From Pseudolysinimonas_A sp947085045 (GTDB lineage Bacteria > Actinomycetota > Actinomycetes > Actinomycetales > Microbacteriaceae), in assembly GCA_947085045.1 (NCBI GenBank), contig CAMTUU010000006.1:124001-188000 (forward strand): a DNA stretch of 64,000 nt, given 5' to 3'. The position numbers and the translations under genes are program-made. Shown here piece by piece: positions 8,207 to 16,404 of the stretch (position 1 is its first letter; every line of letters starts with the position of its first letter). Below the pieces are notes generated by a model. That model saw only the letters and a program-made list of their open reading frames with translations. It ran no database searches and had not been told where the DNA came from.

Positions 8207-9544
8207 TCAGAGGATTTCGAGGTTGCTCTCGAGCTCGAACGGCGTGACCTGGGCGCGGTAGCCCGCCCACTCGCGGCGCTTGTTGAGCAGCACGTACTCG
8301 AACACCTGCTCGCCGAGCGTCTCGGCGACGAGCTCGCTGTCTTCCAGCAGCGACAGCGCGTGGTCGAGGGATGCCGGCAGGCTGCCGTAGCCCATCGCCC
8401 GGCGCTCGGCCTTGGTCATCGTCCAGACGTCGCCCTCGACCTCGGCGGGCAGCTCGTAGCCGTTCTCGATGCCCTTGAGACCGGCCGCGAGCAGCAGTGC
8501 GTACGAGAGGTACGGGTTGGCCGCGGAGTCGATCGCGCGGTACTCGACGCGCGCGCTCTGGCCCTTGCCGGGCTTGTAGAGCGGCACCCGCACCAGAGCG
8601 GAACGGTTGTTGTGCCCCCAGGTGAGGTAGCTCGGCGCCTCGTCCCCGCCCCAGAGGCGTTTGTAGGAGTTGACGAACTGGTTGGTGACCGCGGTGATCT
8701 CGGGGGCGTGCGTGAGCAGCCCCGCGACGAACTGCCGGCCGATCGTCGAGAGCTGGTACTGCCCGCCCGCGTCGTAGAACGCGTTGGCGTCGCCCTCGAA
8801 CAGCGACATGTGGGTGTGCATGCCCGAGCCCGGGTGGTTGGAGAACGGCTTCGGCATGAACGTCGCGTAGACCCCCTGCTCGATCGCGACCTCCTTCACG
8901 ACGGTGCGGAAGGTCATGATGTTATCGGCCGTCGTCAGCGCGTCGGCGTAGCGCAGGTCGATCTCGTTCTGACCGGGGCCAGCCTCGTGATGGCTGAACT
9001 CCACCGAGATGCCGAGGTCTTCGAGCATCCGCACCGAGCGGCGGCGGAAGTCGTTCGCCGTGCCGCCGGGCACGTTGTCGAAGAAGCCGGCCGAGTCGAC
9101 CGGTTCGGGCAGACCGTTCTTCAGCTTGCTCGACTTGAGCAGGTAGAACTCGATCTCGGGGTGCGTGTAGAACGTGAAGCCGCGGTCGGCAGCCGAAGCC
9201 AACGCGCGCTTCAGCACGTTGCGCGGGTCGGAGACCGCGGGCTGGCCGTCGGGCGTGGTGATGTCGCAGAACATGCGCGCGGTCGGGTCGACCTCGCCGC
9301 GCCACGGGAGGATCTGGAACGTCGACGGATCCGGCAGCGCGAGCATGTCGGCCTCGTAGGCGCGCGACAGCCCCTCGATCGCCGAGCCGTCGAACCCGAC
9401 GCCCTCGTTGAAGGCGCCCTCGACCTCGGCGGGCGCGAGCGCGACCGACTTGAGGGTGCCGACGACATCCGTGAACCACAGCCGGACGAACTTGACGCCA
9501 CGTTCCTCGATGGTGCGCAGAACGAAGTCGCGTTGCTTATCCAC
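8207..9544 (-). CDS. glnA2: Glutamine synthetase GlnA2-type
   Basis: A second type I glutamine synthetase-like enzyme (445 residues) with conserved VEFSHHEAGPGQNEID and HPGSGMHTHMS segments. It lacks a clear adenylylation Tyr motif like that of GlnA1, as in mycobacterial GlnA2. Some actinobacterial paralogues act on other amines, so glutamine synthesis is likely but not certain. I chose the GTG at 9544 (protein begins VDKQRDFVLRT) over the GTG at 9556. A GAGG ribosome site lies 8 nt before it, and GlnA2 proteins begin with M-D-(K/R)-Q. It shares a bidirectional -10 region with nadE. Confidence 0.9.
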   Translation of the reverse strand: MDKQRDFVLRTIEERGVKFVRLWFTDVVGTLKSVALAPAEVEGAFNEGVGFDGSAIEGLSRAYEADMLALPDPSTFQILPWRGEVDPTARMFCDITTPDGQPAVSDPRNVLKRALASAADRGFTFYTHPEIEFYLLKSSKLKNGLPEPVDSAGFFDNVPGGTANDFRRRSVRMLEDLGISVEFSHHEAGPGQNEIDLRYADALTTADNIMTFRTVVKEVAIEQGVYATFMPKPFSNHPGSGMHTHMSLFEGDANAFYDAGGQYQLSTIGRQFVAGLLTHAPEITAVTNQFVNSYKRLWGGDEAPSYLTWGHNNRSALVRVPLYKPGKGQSARVEYRAIDSAANPYLSYALLLAAGLKGIENGYELPAEVEGDVWTMTKAERRAMGYGSLPASLDHALSLLEDSELVAETLGEQVFEYVLLNKRREWAGYRAQVTPFELESNLEIL

Positions 9545-9590
9545 GAAGGGCCTCACTATCGGGCGGATCGGCGCCCCACGGCACCGTCAT

Positions 9591-9597
9591 TAGGCTA
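9591..9597. promoter_or_regulatory. Interlocked bidirectional -10 boxes for nadE and glnA2
   Basis: The heptamer TAGGCTA holds two TANNNT boxes offset by one base: TAGGCT on + (9591-9596) and TAGCCT on - (9597-9592). The + box lies exactly 6 nt before the nadE ATG, predicting a leaderless nadE mRNA. The - box predicts a glnA2 leader of about 40 nt. Confidence 0.6.
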
Positions 9598-9602
9598 GCA
9601 AC

Positions 9603-11333
9603 ATGCCTCGACTGCGATTGGCGCTCAGCCAGGCCAATCCCCTCGTCGGGGACTTCGCCGGCAACACCGAGAAGATCATCAGCGCCGCCCGCGAGGCCTG
9701 GGCTGCCGGAGCCGACCTGCTGCTCACCGGCGAGATGGCGATCAGCGGCTACCCGATCGAAGACCTGGCGGCGCAGCCGTCGTTCCTGCGCGCCGCCCGC
9801 GCCGCTCTGGACGCTCTCCCCGTGCGGCTCGTCGCCGAGGGGCTCGGTGACCTCGTGGTCGTCGTCGGCCACCCGGACGGCCCGTTCGAGCCGCGCGTGC
9901 TCGGCACGAGCAACGCCCCCACCGCGATCGCACAGAACTGCGCCTCGGTCATCCAGGGCGGCGCGATTCACGCCCGCTACGCGAAGCATCACCTGCCCAA
10001 CTACGCCGTCTTCGACGAGTACCGCACCTTCATCCCCGGCGACGAGCTGCTGGTGCTGCGGATCAAGGGCGTGGATGTCGCGGTCACCGTCTGCGAAGAC
10101 CTCTGGCGCGACGGCGGCCCCGTCGACCGCGTGCTCGACGCCGATGCGGGCCTGCTGCTCGTGCTCAACGCGAGCCCGTACGAGCGCGACAAGGACGAGG
10201 TGCGGCTGCCCCTGGTGACGCGCCGCGCGGTGCAGACCGACACGATCGTCGCCTACGTCAACATCGTCGGCGGTCAGGACGACCTCGTGTTCGACGGCGA
10301 CTCGGTCGTCGTCGACGGCTCGGGCACGATCCTCGCCCGGGCACCGCAGTTCCGCGAGCATCTGCTGGTCGTCGACGTCGACCCGGCTCCGGCCGGCCAA
10401 CAGGACGTGCCGGTGAACGTGCTGCGCGTCGCGGTCGAGGCCCGCAGCGACGAGGTCGCCCCGATCGAGCGGGACGTCGCCGAACTCCCCGACGACCGCG
10501 AGCAGCTCTGGAACGCCCTCGTGCTCGGGCTGCGCGACTACGTCGAGAAGAACGGATTCCCGTCGGTCGTGCTCGGCGTCTCGGGCGGCATCGACTCGAG
10601 CGTGTGCGCGGCGCTCGCCGCCGACGCGATCGGGGCCGACCGGGTCTACGGGATCTCCATGCCCTCCCGGTACTCGTCGGAGGGGTCGGTCGATGACGCC
10701 GCCGACCTCGGGGAGCGCATCGGGTTCCACTACTCGGTCGAGCCGATCGGCGACATCGTGGCGATCATCGAGAAGCAACTCGGGCTCAACGGCGTGCCGG
10801 CCGAGAACGTGCAGGCCCGTGTGCGCGGGATGCTGTGGATGGCCGAGTCGAACCGGGCGGGTCACCTCGCCCTCACCAACGGCAACAAGACCGAGGTCTC
10901 GGTCGGCTATTCGACGATCTACGGCGACACGGCCGGCGGCTTCGCACCCATCAAGGATGTGCCGAAGACGCTGGTCTGGGAGCTCGCGAAGTGGCGCAAC
11001 GAACACGCCGCCGCACGCGGCGAGACACCGCCGATCCCGCAGAATTCGATCGCCAAGCCGCCCAGCGCCGAGCTACGTCCCGACCAGACCGATCAGGACA
11101 CGCTGCCGCCGTACGAGGTGCTCGACGACATCCTCGACGCCTACGTGACCCGGCGACTCGGCCGCGAGGACATCATCGCGCTCGGGTTCGACCGCGCGAC
11201 CGTCGAGTTCGTCGCGAAGCTCGTTGACCGGTCGGAGTGGAAGCGCCGGCAGGGCGCGATCGGGCCCAAGGTCTCCGGCATGGCGTTCGGCCGTGACCGG
11301 CGCCTGCCGATCACCAGCCGGACGGCGGGGTGA
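9603..11333 (+). CDS. nadE: Glutamine-dependent NAD+ synthetase
   Basis: Last step of NAD+ synthesis: amidates deamido-NAD+ using ammonia released from glutamine. The 576-residue protein has an N-terminal nitrilase-type glutaminase domain with catalytic E44 (GEMAISGYP), a Lys in YAKHHLPNY and C164 (VTVCEDLW). A C-terminal synthetase domain follows with the PP-loop VSGGIDSS (about residue 325). The ATG at 9603 sits 6 nt after a TAGGCT box, so the mRNA is probably leaderless. It heads an overlapping run with GNAT and HAD genes. Confidence 0.96.
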   Translation: MPRLRLALSQANPLVGDFAGNTEKIISAAREAWAAGADLLLTGEMAISGYPIEDLAAQPSFLRAARAALDALPVRLVAEGLGDLVVVVGHPDGPFEPRVLGTSNAPTAIAQNCASVIQGGAIHARYAKHHLPNYAVFDEYRTFIPGDELLVLRIKGVDVAVTVCEDLWRDGGPVDRVLDADAGLLLVLNASPYERDKDEVRLPLVTRRAVQTDTIVAYVNIVGGQDDLVFDGDSVVVDGSGTILARAPQFREHLLVVDVDPAPAGQQDVPVNVLRVAVEARSDEVAPIERDVAELPDDREQLWNALVLGLRDYVEKNGFPSVVLGVSGGIDSSVCAALAADAIGADRVYGISMPSRYSSEGSVDDAADLGERIGFHYSVEPIGDIVAIIEKQLGLNGVPAENVQARVRGMLWMAESNRAGHLALTNGNKTEVSVGYSTIYGDTAGGFAPIKDVPKTLVWELAKWRNEHAAARGETPPIPQNSIAKPPSAELRPDQTDQDTLPPYEVLDDILDAYVTRRLGREDIIALGFDRATVEFVAKLVDRSEWKRRQGAIGPKVSGMAFGRDRRLPITSRTAG

Positions 11334-11887
11334 CCGTCCTCGACGCCCCGCGGCTTCGGCTGCGGCCCCTCACCGCCGCCGACACCGACGCCCTGCTCTC
11401 CTACCGCGGCGACGCCGACGTCTGCCGCTACCTGCCGTTCCCGCCGATGGATGCCGCGGAGATCGCGCGTCGGCTCGAGACCCACTGGTTCCGCACCGAA
11501 CTCGCCGCAGATGACGAGCACGTCACGCTCGGGGCCGAACTGCGCGAGACCGGGCACCTGATCGGCGACGTCATCCTGTTCCTGAAGTCGCGCGCGAACG
11601 GAAACGGCGAGATCGGCTGGGTCTTCCACCCGTCGGTCGCCGGTCAGGGTTACGCGACGGAAGCCGCGACGGCGATGCTCGACTGGGCGTTCGGCCCAAA
11701 CGAGCTGCGTCGAGTCGTCGCGCGGCTCGACGCCCGCAACGACTCCTCCGCTCGGCTGTGCGAGCGTCTCGGGATGCGTCGCGAGTCGCACCTCGTCGAG
11801 AACGAGTTCTTCAAGGGCGAGCTGACGAGCGAGTACGACTACGCCATCCTCAAGCGCGAGTGGTCAGCGCGTCGAACGGCGCCATGA
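11330..11887 (+). CDS. GNAT family N-acetyltransferase (RimJ/RimL type)
   Basis: A 185-residue Acetyltransf_3-type protein beginning MTVLDAPRLRLRPLTAAD. It has the acetyl-CoA-binding segment VFHPSVAGQGYATEA (about 103-117) and the NDSSARLCERLGM motif near 137-149. Such enzymes acetylate protein N-termini, amino groups of small molecules or antibiotics; the substrate cannot be read here. The GTG start overlaps the nadE stop as GTGA, and its own stop overlaps the next gene as ATGA. It is therefore co-translated with nadE and the HAD gene. Confidence 0.85.
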   Translation: MTVLDAPRLRLRPLTAADTDALLSYRGDADVCRYLPFPPMDAAEIARRLETHWFRTELAADDEHVTLGAELRETGHLIGDVILFLKSRANGNGEIGWVFHPSVAGQGYATEAATAMLDWAFGPNELRRVVARLDARNDSSARLCERLGMRRESHLVENEFFKGELTSEYDYAILKREWSARRTAP

Positions 11888-12510
11888 CCGCGGTCCGCTG
11901 GCTGCTCCTCGACATCGGAGGCGTGCTCGAGCTGGTTGACGACGACGCGTGGCCCACCGAGTTCGCTCGGCGCTGGGAGCACCGTCTCGGCCTCGAGCCC
12001 GGCGACTACGACCGCCGCCTCGCCGCGGTTGACCTTCCTGACGCGACCCGCACCGCCGGGGTGGCCGACCGCTACTGGCGCGGGGTCGCCGCCGCACTCG
12101 GCGCTGACGACGACGAGCGGACGGCGATGATCGCCGACTTCTGGGACGCCTACTGCGGTCGGCGCAATGATGTCCTGCTCGACTACCTGGCGACCCTGCA
12201 GTGCCGGGTCGGACTCGCGATCCTGTCGAACTCGGGCGACGGCGCCCGCGAGGAGGAGGAACGTCGCTATGCGTTCTCGGCGCTCTTCGACCCCATCCTC
12301 TACAGCCACGAGACCGGGGTGATGAAGCCCGACGACGAGGCGTTCCGGATCGCCCTGTCGTCGCTGGGCGCGGCGCCCGACGAGGTGTTCCTCGACGACG
12401 CGCCGCACAACGTCGACGCGGCCCGGCACCTCGGCATCCGGGCACACCACTATGTCGACGCCGACTTGGCGATCCGAGTCATCGAGCAGTCCCTGACCTC
12501 GCCCGACTAG
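11884..12510 (+). CDS. HAD-superfamily hydrolase (subfamily IA-like)
   Basis: A 208-residue HAD-like protein. Motif I is LLLDIGGVL, so the usual second Asp (DxD) is Gly, as in DxG variants such as YihX-type phosphatases. Motif II is AILSNSG, motif III is the Lys of GVMKPDDEAF, and motif IV is VFLDDAPHN. Phosphatase activity on a small phosphorylated substrate is likely, with the nucleophile D9 retained. The ATG overlaps the GNAT stop (ATGA). Its own TAG stop is the first half of the panB -10 box. Confidence 0.82.
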   Translation: MTAVRWLLLDIGGVLELVDDDAWPTEFARRWEHRLGLEPGDYDRRLAAVDLPDATRTAGVADRYWRGVAAALGADDDERTAMIADFWDAYCGRRNDVLLDYLATLQCRVGLAILSNSGDGAREEEERRYAFSALFDPILYSHETGVMKPDDEAFRIALSSLGAAPDEVFLDDAPHNVDAARHLGIRAHHYVDADLAIRVIEQSLTSPD

Positions 12511-12519
12511 CCTGGACCC

Positions 12520-13338
12520 ATGGCAGACGAGGTCGTCAAGCGAGTCCGGACCCGGCACTTCTCGAACGCGAAGCAGCAGGGCATCAAGATCACGGGGCTC
12601 ACGTCGTACGACATGCTGACCGCCGCGATCTTCGACAAGGCGGGCATCGACTTCCTGCTGGTCGGCGATTCCGCGGGCAACAACGTGCTCGGCTACGACA
12701 CGACGGTGCCCGTGACCGTGGACGACCTCATCCCGCTGACCCGCGGCGTCGCGAGCGCCGTCAAGCGGGCCTTCGTCGTCGCCGACATGCCGTTCGGTTC
12801 GTACGAGACCTCGTCGGACGAGGCGCTGCACACCGCCTTCCGCTTCATGAAGGAAACGGGCTGTCATGCCGTCAAACTCGAGGGCGGCGTGCGCAGCGCC
12901 GAGCAGATCCGGCGCATCGTCGCCGCCGGCATCCCGGTCATGGCGCACATCGGCTTCACGCCGCAGAGCGAGCACCAGCTCGGCGGCCACGTCATCCAGG
13001 GCCGCGGCGAATCGGGTACCGAGGCGCTGCTCGCCGACGCGCGGGCGGTCGAGGATGCCGGGGCGTTCGCGGTCGTGCTCGAGATGGTGCCGAACGAGGC
13101 CGCACGCCGCGTCACGGAGGAGCTCAGCATCCCGACCATCAGCGTCGGCGCGGGGCCTTACTGCGACGGCCAGCTGCTCGTCTGGACCGACTGGGCCGGC
13201 CTGACCACCGGCCGCATCCCGAAGTTCGTCAAGCAGTACGCGAACGTCGCGCAGGTGCTGACGGACGCCGCGACCGCGTGGGCGGCCGACGTCGCCTCGG
13301 GCGCGTACCCGGCTCCCGAGCACTCCTACGACGAGTAG
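12520..13338 (+). CDS. panB: 3-methyl-2-oxobutanoate hydroxymethyltransferase
   Basis: First committed step of pantothenate (coenzyme A) synthesis: transfers a hydroxymethyl group from methylene-THF to 2-oxoisovalerate. The 272-residue protein has the family segments GLTSYDMLTA, LVGDSAGNNVLGYDTT, ADMPFGSY, VKLEGG and VMAHIGFTPQS, with the catalytic Glu in VLEMVP. It forms a decameric TIM barrel in the cytosol. A TAGCCT box at 12508-12513 lies 6 nt before the ATG and overlaps the upstream stop codon, predicting a leaderless transcript. No other pan gene is in the window. Confidence 0.97.
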   Translation: MADEVVKRVRTRHFSNAKQQGIKITGLTSYDMLTAAIFDKAGIDFLLVGDSAGNNVLGYDTTVPVTVDDLIPLTRGVASAVKRAFVVADMPFGSYETSSDEALHTAFRFMKETGCHAVKLEGGVRSAEQIRRIVAAGIPVMAHIGFTPQSEHQLGGHVIQGRGESGTEALLADARAVEDAGAFAVVLEMVPNEAARRVTEELSIPTISVGAGPYCDGQLLVWTDWAGLTTGRIPKFVKQYANVAQVLTDAATAWAADVASGAYPAPEHSYDE

Positions 13339-13439
13339 CCGGATGCCGGCCGCGTACGTCGGCATGGCCGACTGGGTGTTCCCCGCTTGGCGTGGCACCC
13401 TCTCCTCCGCGGGTTCGCGGTGGGCCGACGAACCGCGAC

Positions 13440-13466
13440 ACCGAGGCGTTGCTCACGGCCCTCGGT
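13440..13466. terminator. Weak hairpin between panB and the convergent small gene
   Basis: A 7-bp stem (ACCGAGG / CCTCGGT) with a 13-nt loop lies in the 159-bp gap between convergent genes. There is no T-tract on either side, so it is only a candidate terminator. The rest of the gap (13339-13497) shows no coding signal I can support. Confidence 0.3.
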
Positions 13467-13497
13467 GATCGAGTCGCCCCGTCGAGGCGTGCCGCGA

Positions 13498-13671
13498 TCA
13501 TTCGGTCTCGGACGCTTCCTCCGCCGCCCAGGCGCGGGCGCGCTCCTTCGCGATCTCGGGGGCGCGTGCGGCCTCCTCGCGGGTCGCGTACGGTCCGTCC
13601 CGATCCGAGCCGAGGGACTGCGCCCCCTCCTCGACGTCGCCGGTCTTGTGGTTGTAGTACCACTCGCTCAT
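13498..13671 (-). CDS. Small conserved actinobacterial protein (SPOR-like)
   Basis: A 57-residue soluble, acidic protein beginning MSEWYYNHKTGDVEEGAQSL. It has a Trp/Tyr-rich head and a helical Glu/Ala-rich tail. Proteins of this type are widespread next to map or glnA in actinobacteria and are often labelled SPOR-domain or hypothetical; no function is established. I chose the ATG at 13671 because a TAGGCT box (13679-13684, minus strand) lies 7 nt upstream, giving a leaderless start. It is divergent from map. Confidence 0.75.
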   Translation of the reverse strand: MSEWYYNHKTGDVEEGAQSLGSDRDGPYATREEAARAPEIAKERARAWAAEEASETE

Positions 13672-13678
13672 GAGCCCG

Positions 13679-13700
13679 AGCCTACGCGGATCGGTACCCT
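13679..13700. promoter_or_regulatory. Divergent leaderless promoters for the small gene and map
   Basis: Minus-strand TAGGCT (13684-13679) stands 7 nt from the ATG of the small gene. Plus-strand TACCCT (13695-13700) stands 6 nt from the map ATG. The 35 bp between the two start codons therefore hold both -10 boxes, and each -35 region overlaps the opposite gene. Confidence 0.6.
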
Positions 13701-13706
13701 GGAACC

Positions 13707-14588
13707 ATGCCACGCGACACCGACGGACGCCTCCTCCCGGGTCGCGTCGGAGCATCCCGCCGGGTTCCCGATCGCATCCCGCGCCCCGAGTACGTCGGCC
13801 GCCCCGGTCCCCGGCCGTACGCGGGCGACGACCGGTACACCCCCGACGAGGTCGCCCGCATCCGCACCGCCGGGCGCATCGCGGCTCGTGCGATCGAGAC
13901 GGTCGCCGCAGCGCTGCGTCCCGGCATCACGACCGACGAGCTGGATGCCCTCGGCCACGAGTTCCTCGTCGCCCACGACGCCTATCCCTCCGCGCTCGGC
14001 TACCGCGGATTCCCGAAATCGATCTGCACCTCGATCAACGAGGTGATCTGCCACGGCATCCCCGACGACACCGCGCTGGTCGAGGGCGACGTCGTGAAGA
14101 TCGACATCACCGCCTTCCGGGACGGGATGCACGGCGACCTGTGCGCCGCGTTCCCGGTGGGCGCGGTCGCCCCCGACGCCGCCCTGCTCATCGAGCGCAC
14201 CCGTGAGGCGCTCACCCGCGGCATCCGGTCCGTCGCCCCCGGCCGTGAGATCAACGTGATCGGCCGCACGATCGAGAGCTACGCGCGCCGTTTCGGCTAC
14301 GGCGTCGTGCGGGACTATACGGGGCACGGGGTCGGCGAGGCCTTCCACTCCGGGCTCGTCATCCCGCACTACGACTCCCCGGCCCACACGACGGTGATGG
14401 AGCCCGGGATGGTGTTCACGATCGAACCCATGCTGACCCTCGGCACCCCGGAGCACCCCGGCACGATCGACTGGGACGAGTGGGACGACGGCTGGACCGT
14501 GGTCACCCGCGACCTCAGCCTCACCGCGCAGTTCGAGCACACGATCGTGGTCACCGAGCGCGGCTCCGAGATCCTGACCCTGCCGTAG
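13707..14588 (+). CDS. map: Methionine aminopeptidase type I (extended N-terminus)
   Basis: Removes the initiator Met from nascent proteins. The 293-residue protein has an N-terminal extension of about 45 residues before the pita-bread fold, with PRPEYVGRP, as in actinobacterial MetAP1c. Metal ligands are visible: Asp in VKIDITAFRDGMHGD (two Asp), His in YTGHGVGEAFH, Glu in FTIEPM, and Glu in QFEHTIVVT. The second-Asp segment reads GDLCAAF instead of the more usual GD-(T/N)-xxxF form. The mRNA is probably leaderless (TACCCT 6 nt upstream). Confidence 0.95.
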   Translation: MPRDTDGRLLPGRVGASRRVPDRIPRPEYVGRPGPRPYAGDDRYTPDEVARIRTAGRIAARAIETVAAALRPGITTDELDALGHEFLVAHDAYPSALGYRGFPKSICTSINEVICHGIPDDTALVEGDVVKIDITAFRDGMHGDLCAAFPVGAVAPDAALLIERTREALTRGIRSVAPGREINVIGRTIESYARRFGYGVVRDYTGHGVGEAFHSGLVIPHYDSPAHTTVMEPGMVFTIEPMLTLGTPEHPGTIDWDEWDDGWTVVTRDLSLTAQFEHTIVVTERGSEILTLP

Positions 14589-14620
14589 GCCAAGATGCTG
14601 GAATGGCAGAGGATGCTGGC

Positions 14621-15442
14621 ATGACAGACGCGACGGGATCGGCGAGGACGCCGAGCGCGCCCGTCCCCACCTTGGCGATCGGCATCGACATCGGCGGCAC
14701 CGGCATCAAGGGTGCCCTCGTCGATGTCAGGACCGGCGAGCTGATGAGCGAGCGCCTCAAGGTCGCGACGCCGCGCGGCGGCGAGCCCGCCGACATCGTG
14801 GCGGAGGTCGCGGCGATGGTGGAACGGTTCGGCGATGCCACCGGCACGGTACCGGTGGGGGTCTGCTTCCCCGCCGTCGTGATCGGCGGGCGCACGATGT
14901 CGGCGGCGAACGTGTCGAAGCAGTGGATCGGGCTTCCCGCCGAGACGCTCTTCGAGAAGACGCTCAACCGCGACATCGTCTTCGTGAACGACGCGGACGC
15001 CGCCGGGGTCGCCGAGCTGCACTTCGGCGCGGCCCGCAACCGTCGCGGCCTGGTGATCCTGACGACGCTCGGCACGGGGATCGGCAGCGCGCTCCTCTAC
15101 GACGGCGTGCTCATCCCGAACACCGAGCTGGGCCACCTGCGGGTCGACGGGCGCGACGCGGAGTCCCGGGCGTCGTTCGCCGCGAAGGAGCGATCGCGAC
15201 TCTCCTGGAGGAACTGGGCGAAGCGCCTCCAGCGCTACTACGACACCGTCGAGATGCTGTTCTCGCCCACGCTGTTCGTGGTCGGCGGCGGAGTCTCGAA
15301 GGAGGCCGCCGAGTTCCTGCCGTTGCTCAAGTTGCGGACGCCGATCGTGCCCGCGGAACTGCGCAACAACGCCGGCATCCTCGGCGCCGCCTGGCTCGCC
15401 GCCCGTCGCGGTGAGCCGCGAGCGGCCGCCGACCAGCCGTAG
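14621..15442 (+). CDS. ppgK: Polyphosphate glucokinase
   Basis: Phosphorylates glucose using inorganic polyphosphate (and often ATP), an actinobacterial glycolytic entry enzyme. The 273-residue ROK-family protein has the phosphate-binding motif GIDIGGTGIKGA (about 21-32), LGTGIGSALL, NTELGH and the PPGK-typical WRNWAKRLQRYYDTVE followed by FVVGGGVSK. I chose the ATG at 14621 because AGAGGA lies about 7 nt upstream; an in-frame ATG at 14603 would add six residues. It is 32 bp downstream of map and may be co-transcribed. Confidence 0.93.
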   Translation: MTDATGSARTPSAPVPTLAIGIDIGGTGIKGALVDVRTGELMSERLKVATPRGGEPADIVAEVAAMVERFGDATGTVPVGVCFPAVVIGGRTMSAANVSKQWIGLPAETLFEKTLNRDIVFVNDADAAGVAELHFGAARNRRGLVILTTLGTGIGSALLYDGVLIPNTELGHLRVDGRDAESRASFAAKERSRLSWRNWAKRLQRYYDTVEMLFSPTLFVVGGGVSKEAAEFLPLLKLRTPIVPAELRNNAGILGAAWLAARRGEPRAAADQP

Positions 15443-15497
15443 CCGTTCCGCCGGCGCGTCTCCCGAAGACACCCGAATCGGGAAACCAGCTCCCGGC

Positions 15498-15515
15498 GAT
15501 CGCGTCGCCGCGATC
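15498..15515 (+). terminator. Candidate hairpin after ppgK
   Basis: A perfect 7-bp stem (GATCGCG / CGCGATC) with a 4-nt loop lies about 55 bp after the ppgK stop, followed by TCCCCTGCTCT. The U-tract is poor, so termination is uncertain. The rest of the 229-bp gap up to the cold-shock gene holds its promoter and leader. Confidence 0.35.
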
Positions 15516-15589
15516 TCCCCTGCTCTGAAACGCGAGGAACTGTCGACTCCCGGCCATATTTCGGTTGTATGAAGTTCGGCGCGAAAGGG

Positions 15590-15619
15590 GTGACGAACGT
15601 TCCCTGTGTCCGCTACCGT
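15590..15619 (+). promoter_or_regulatory. Candidate promoter of the cold-shock gene
   Basis: GTGACG (15590-15595) and TACCGT (15614-15619) are separated by 18 bp and resemble a housekeeping promoter. The predicted start near 15626 would leave a leader of about 46 nt. Confidence 0.4.
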
Positions 15620-15671
15620 CAATGCTCAGTTGCTCCGATCGACGGAGTCGAGCGCCAGAAAGCAGTACGCA

Positions 15672-15875
15672 ATGCCCAGTGGAACCGTGAAGTGGTTCAA
15701 CGCCGAAAAGGGTTTCGGCTTTATCGTCCCGGACGACGGATCACAGGATCTGTTCGCCCACTACTCCGCGATCGAGGCGTCCGGTTACCGGTCGCTCGAA
15801 GAAGGCCAGAAGGTCACGTTCGAGGTCGCACAGGGTCCCAAGGGCCCGCAGGCCGCGAGCATCAAGATCGCCTGA
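15672..15875 (+). CDS. CspA-family cold-shock protein
   Basis: A 67-residue single OB-fold RNA-binding protein that melts mRNA secondary structure. It begins MPSGTVKWFNAEKGFGFI and contains RNP1 (KGFGFI) and an RNP2 variant (DLFAHYS, where DVFVHYS is common). Length is typical. It stands alone, with its own leader and a terminator at 15898-15926. In many bacteria such genes are controlled through leader RNA folding; the leader here is present but I cannot show a switch. Confidence 0.96.
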   Translation: MPSGTVKWFNAEKGFGFIVPDDGSQDLFAHYSAIEASGYRSLEEGQKVTFEVAQGPKGPQAASIKIA

Positions 15876-15897
15876 TCTCGACTCAACACCTCGACGA

Positions 15898-15926
15898 CGC
15901 GTCGCACCCTTCGGGGTCGCGGCGCG
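15898..15926 (+). terminator. Terminator after the cold-shock gene
   Basis: A GC-rich hairpin (CGCGTCGC-ACCC with GGGTCGCGGCGCG, one bulge and one G-U pair) encloses a short TTCG-containing loop. It is followed by TTGTTCGTT. Confidence 0.7.
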
Positions 15927-15965
15927 TTGTTCGTTGAGCCCGCTGGTCCACCCGGCTCGAGGGTG

Positions 15966-16368
15966 CAAACGGGTCGGCCGATACGCCGGGTTCTGTCCGC
16001 TCCCGTGGGAGTTGGACGGCCATCTCTCTCGGGACTGCGTTGCCGCAGCCCTCTAGCGGTCTACCCGGGAACTCGGGGGGCCCCGTCGACGTTCCCTGTC
16101 TGACCTTGCACCGGACGAGGTTTACCCAGCGAGCCCGATCGCTCGGGCCCCTGGTGGTCTCTTACACCACCGTTTCACCCTTACCGACTGCCCCGTGTCT
16201 CGGAAGACGCGGCACAGCAGGCGGTCTGCTCTCTGTTGCACTTTCTCGCGGATCACTCCGGGTGGGTGTTACCCACCGCCCTGCCCTGCGGTGCCCGGAC
16301 GTTCCTCGGCGCCCAGCCGGGCCCAGAGGCCTGGAGGGGCGACGCGACCGTCTGGCCGGCCCGTTTGC
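15966..16368 (-). ncRNA. rnpB: RNase P RNA (bacterial type A)
   Basis: Catalytic RNA that matures tRNA 5' ends. On the minus strand the conserved core is visible: GAGGAACGTCCGGGCACC near the 5' side (P4 strand), CAACAGAGAGCAGACCGCC, GTAAGGGTGAAA, and near the 3' end GGACAGAACCCGGCGTATCGGCC. The ends were placed by P1 pairing: ACGGGCCGGCC at about 16365-16355 pairs with GGCCGACCCGT at about 15979-15969, with one G-U pair. The size of about 400 nt is normal for actinobacteria. It follows the nuclease gene by about 30 bp on the same strand. Confidence 0.93.
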
Positions 16369-16374
16369 CCCTCC

Positions 16375-16404
16375 AGGCTACTGCGTCGAGGCGACACGGG
16401 TCAG
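16375..16404 (-). promoter_or_regulatory. Candidate rnpB promoter inside the nuclease gene end
   Basis: Reading the minus strand, CTGACC (16404-16399) and TAGCCT (16380-16375) are 18 bp apart. The start would fall at about 16368, where P1 of RNase P RNA begins. The -35 overlaps the TGA of the upstream nuclease gene. Confidence 0.55.

Noticed and set aside
5386..8247. 953-residue open frame on the + strand opposite glnE
   Set aside because: Antisense shadow of glnE in high-GC DNA; composition is Arg/Gly/Ala/Asp-rich with no domain, and the glnE strand has all family motifs.
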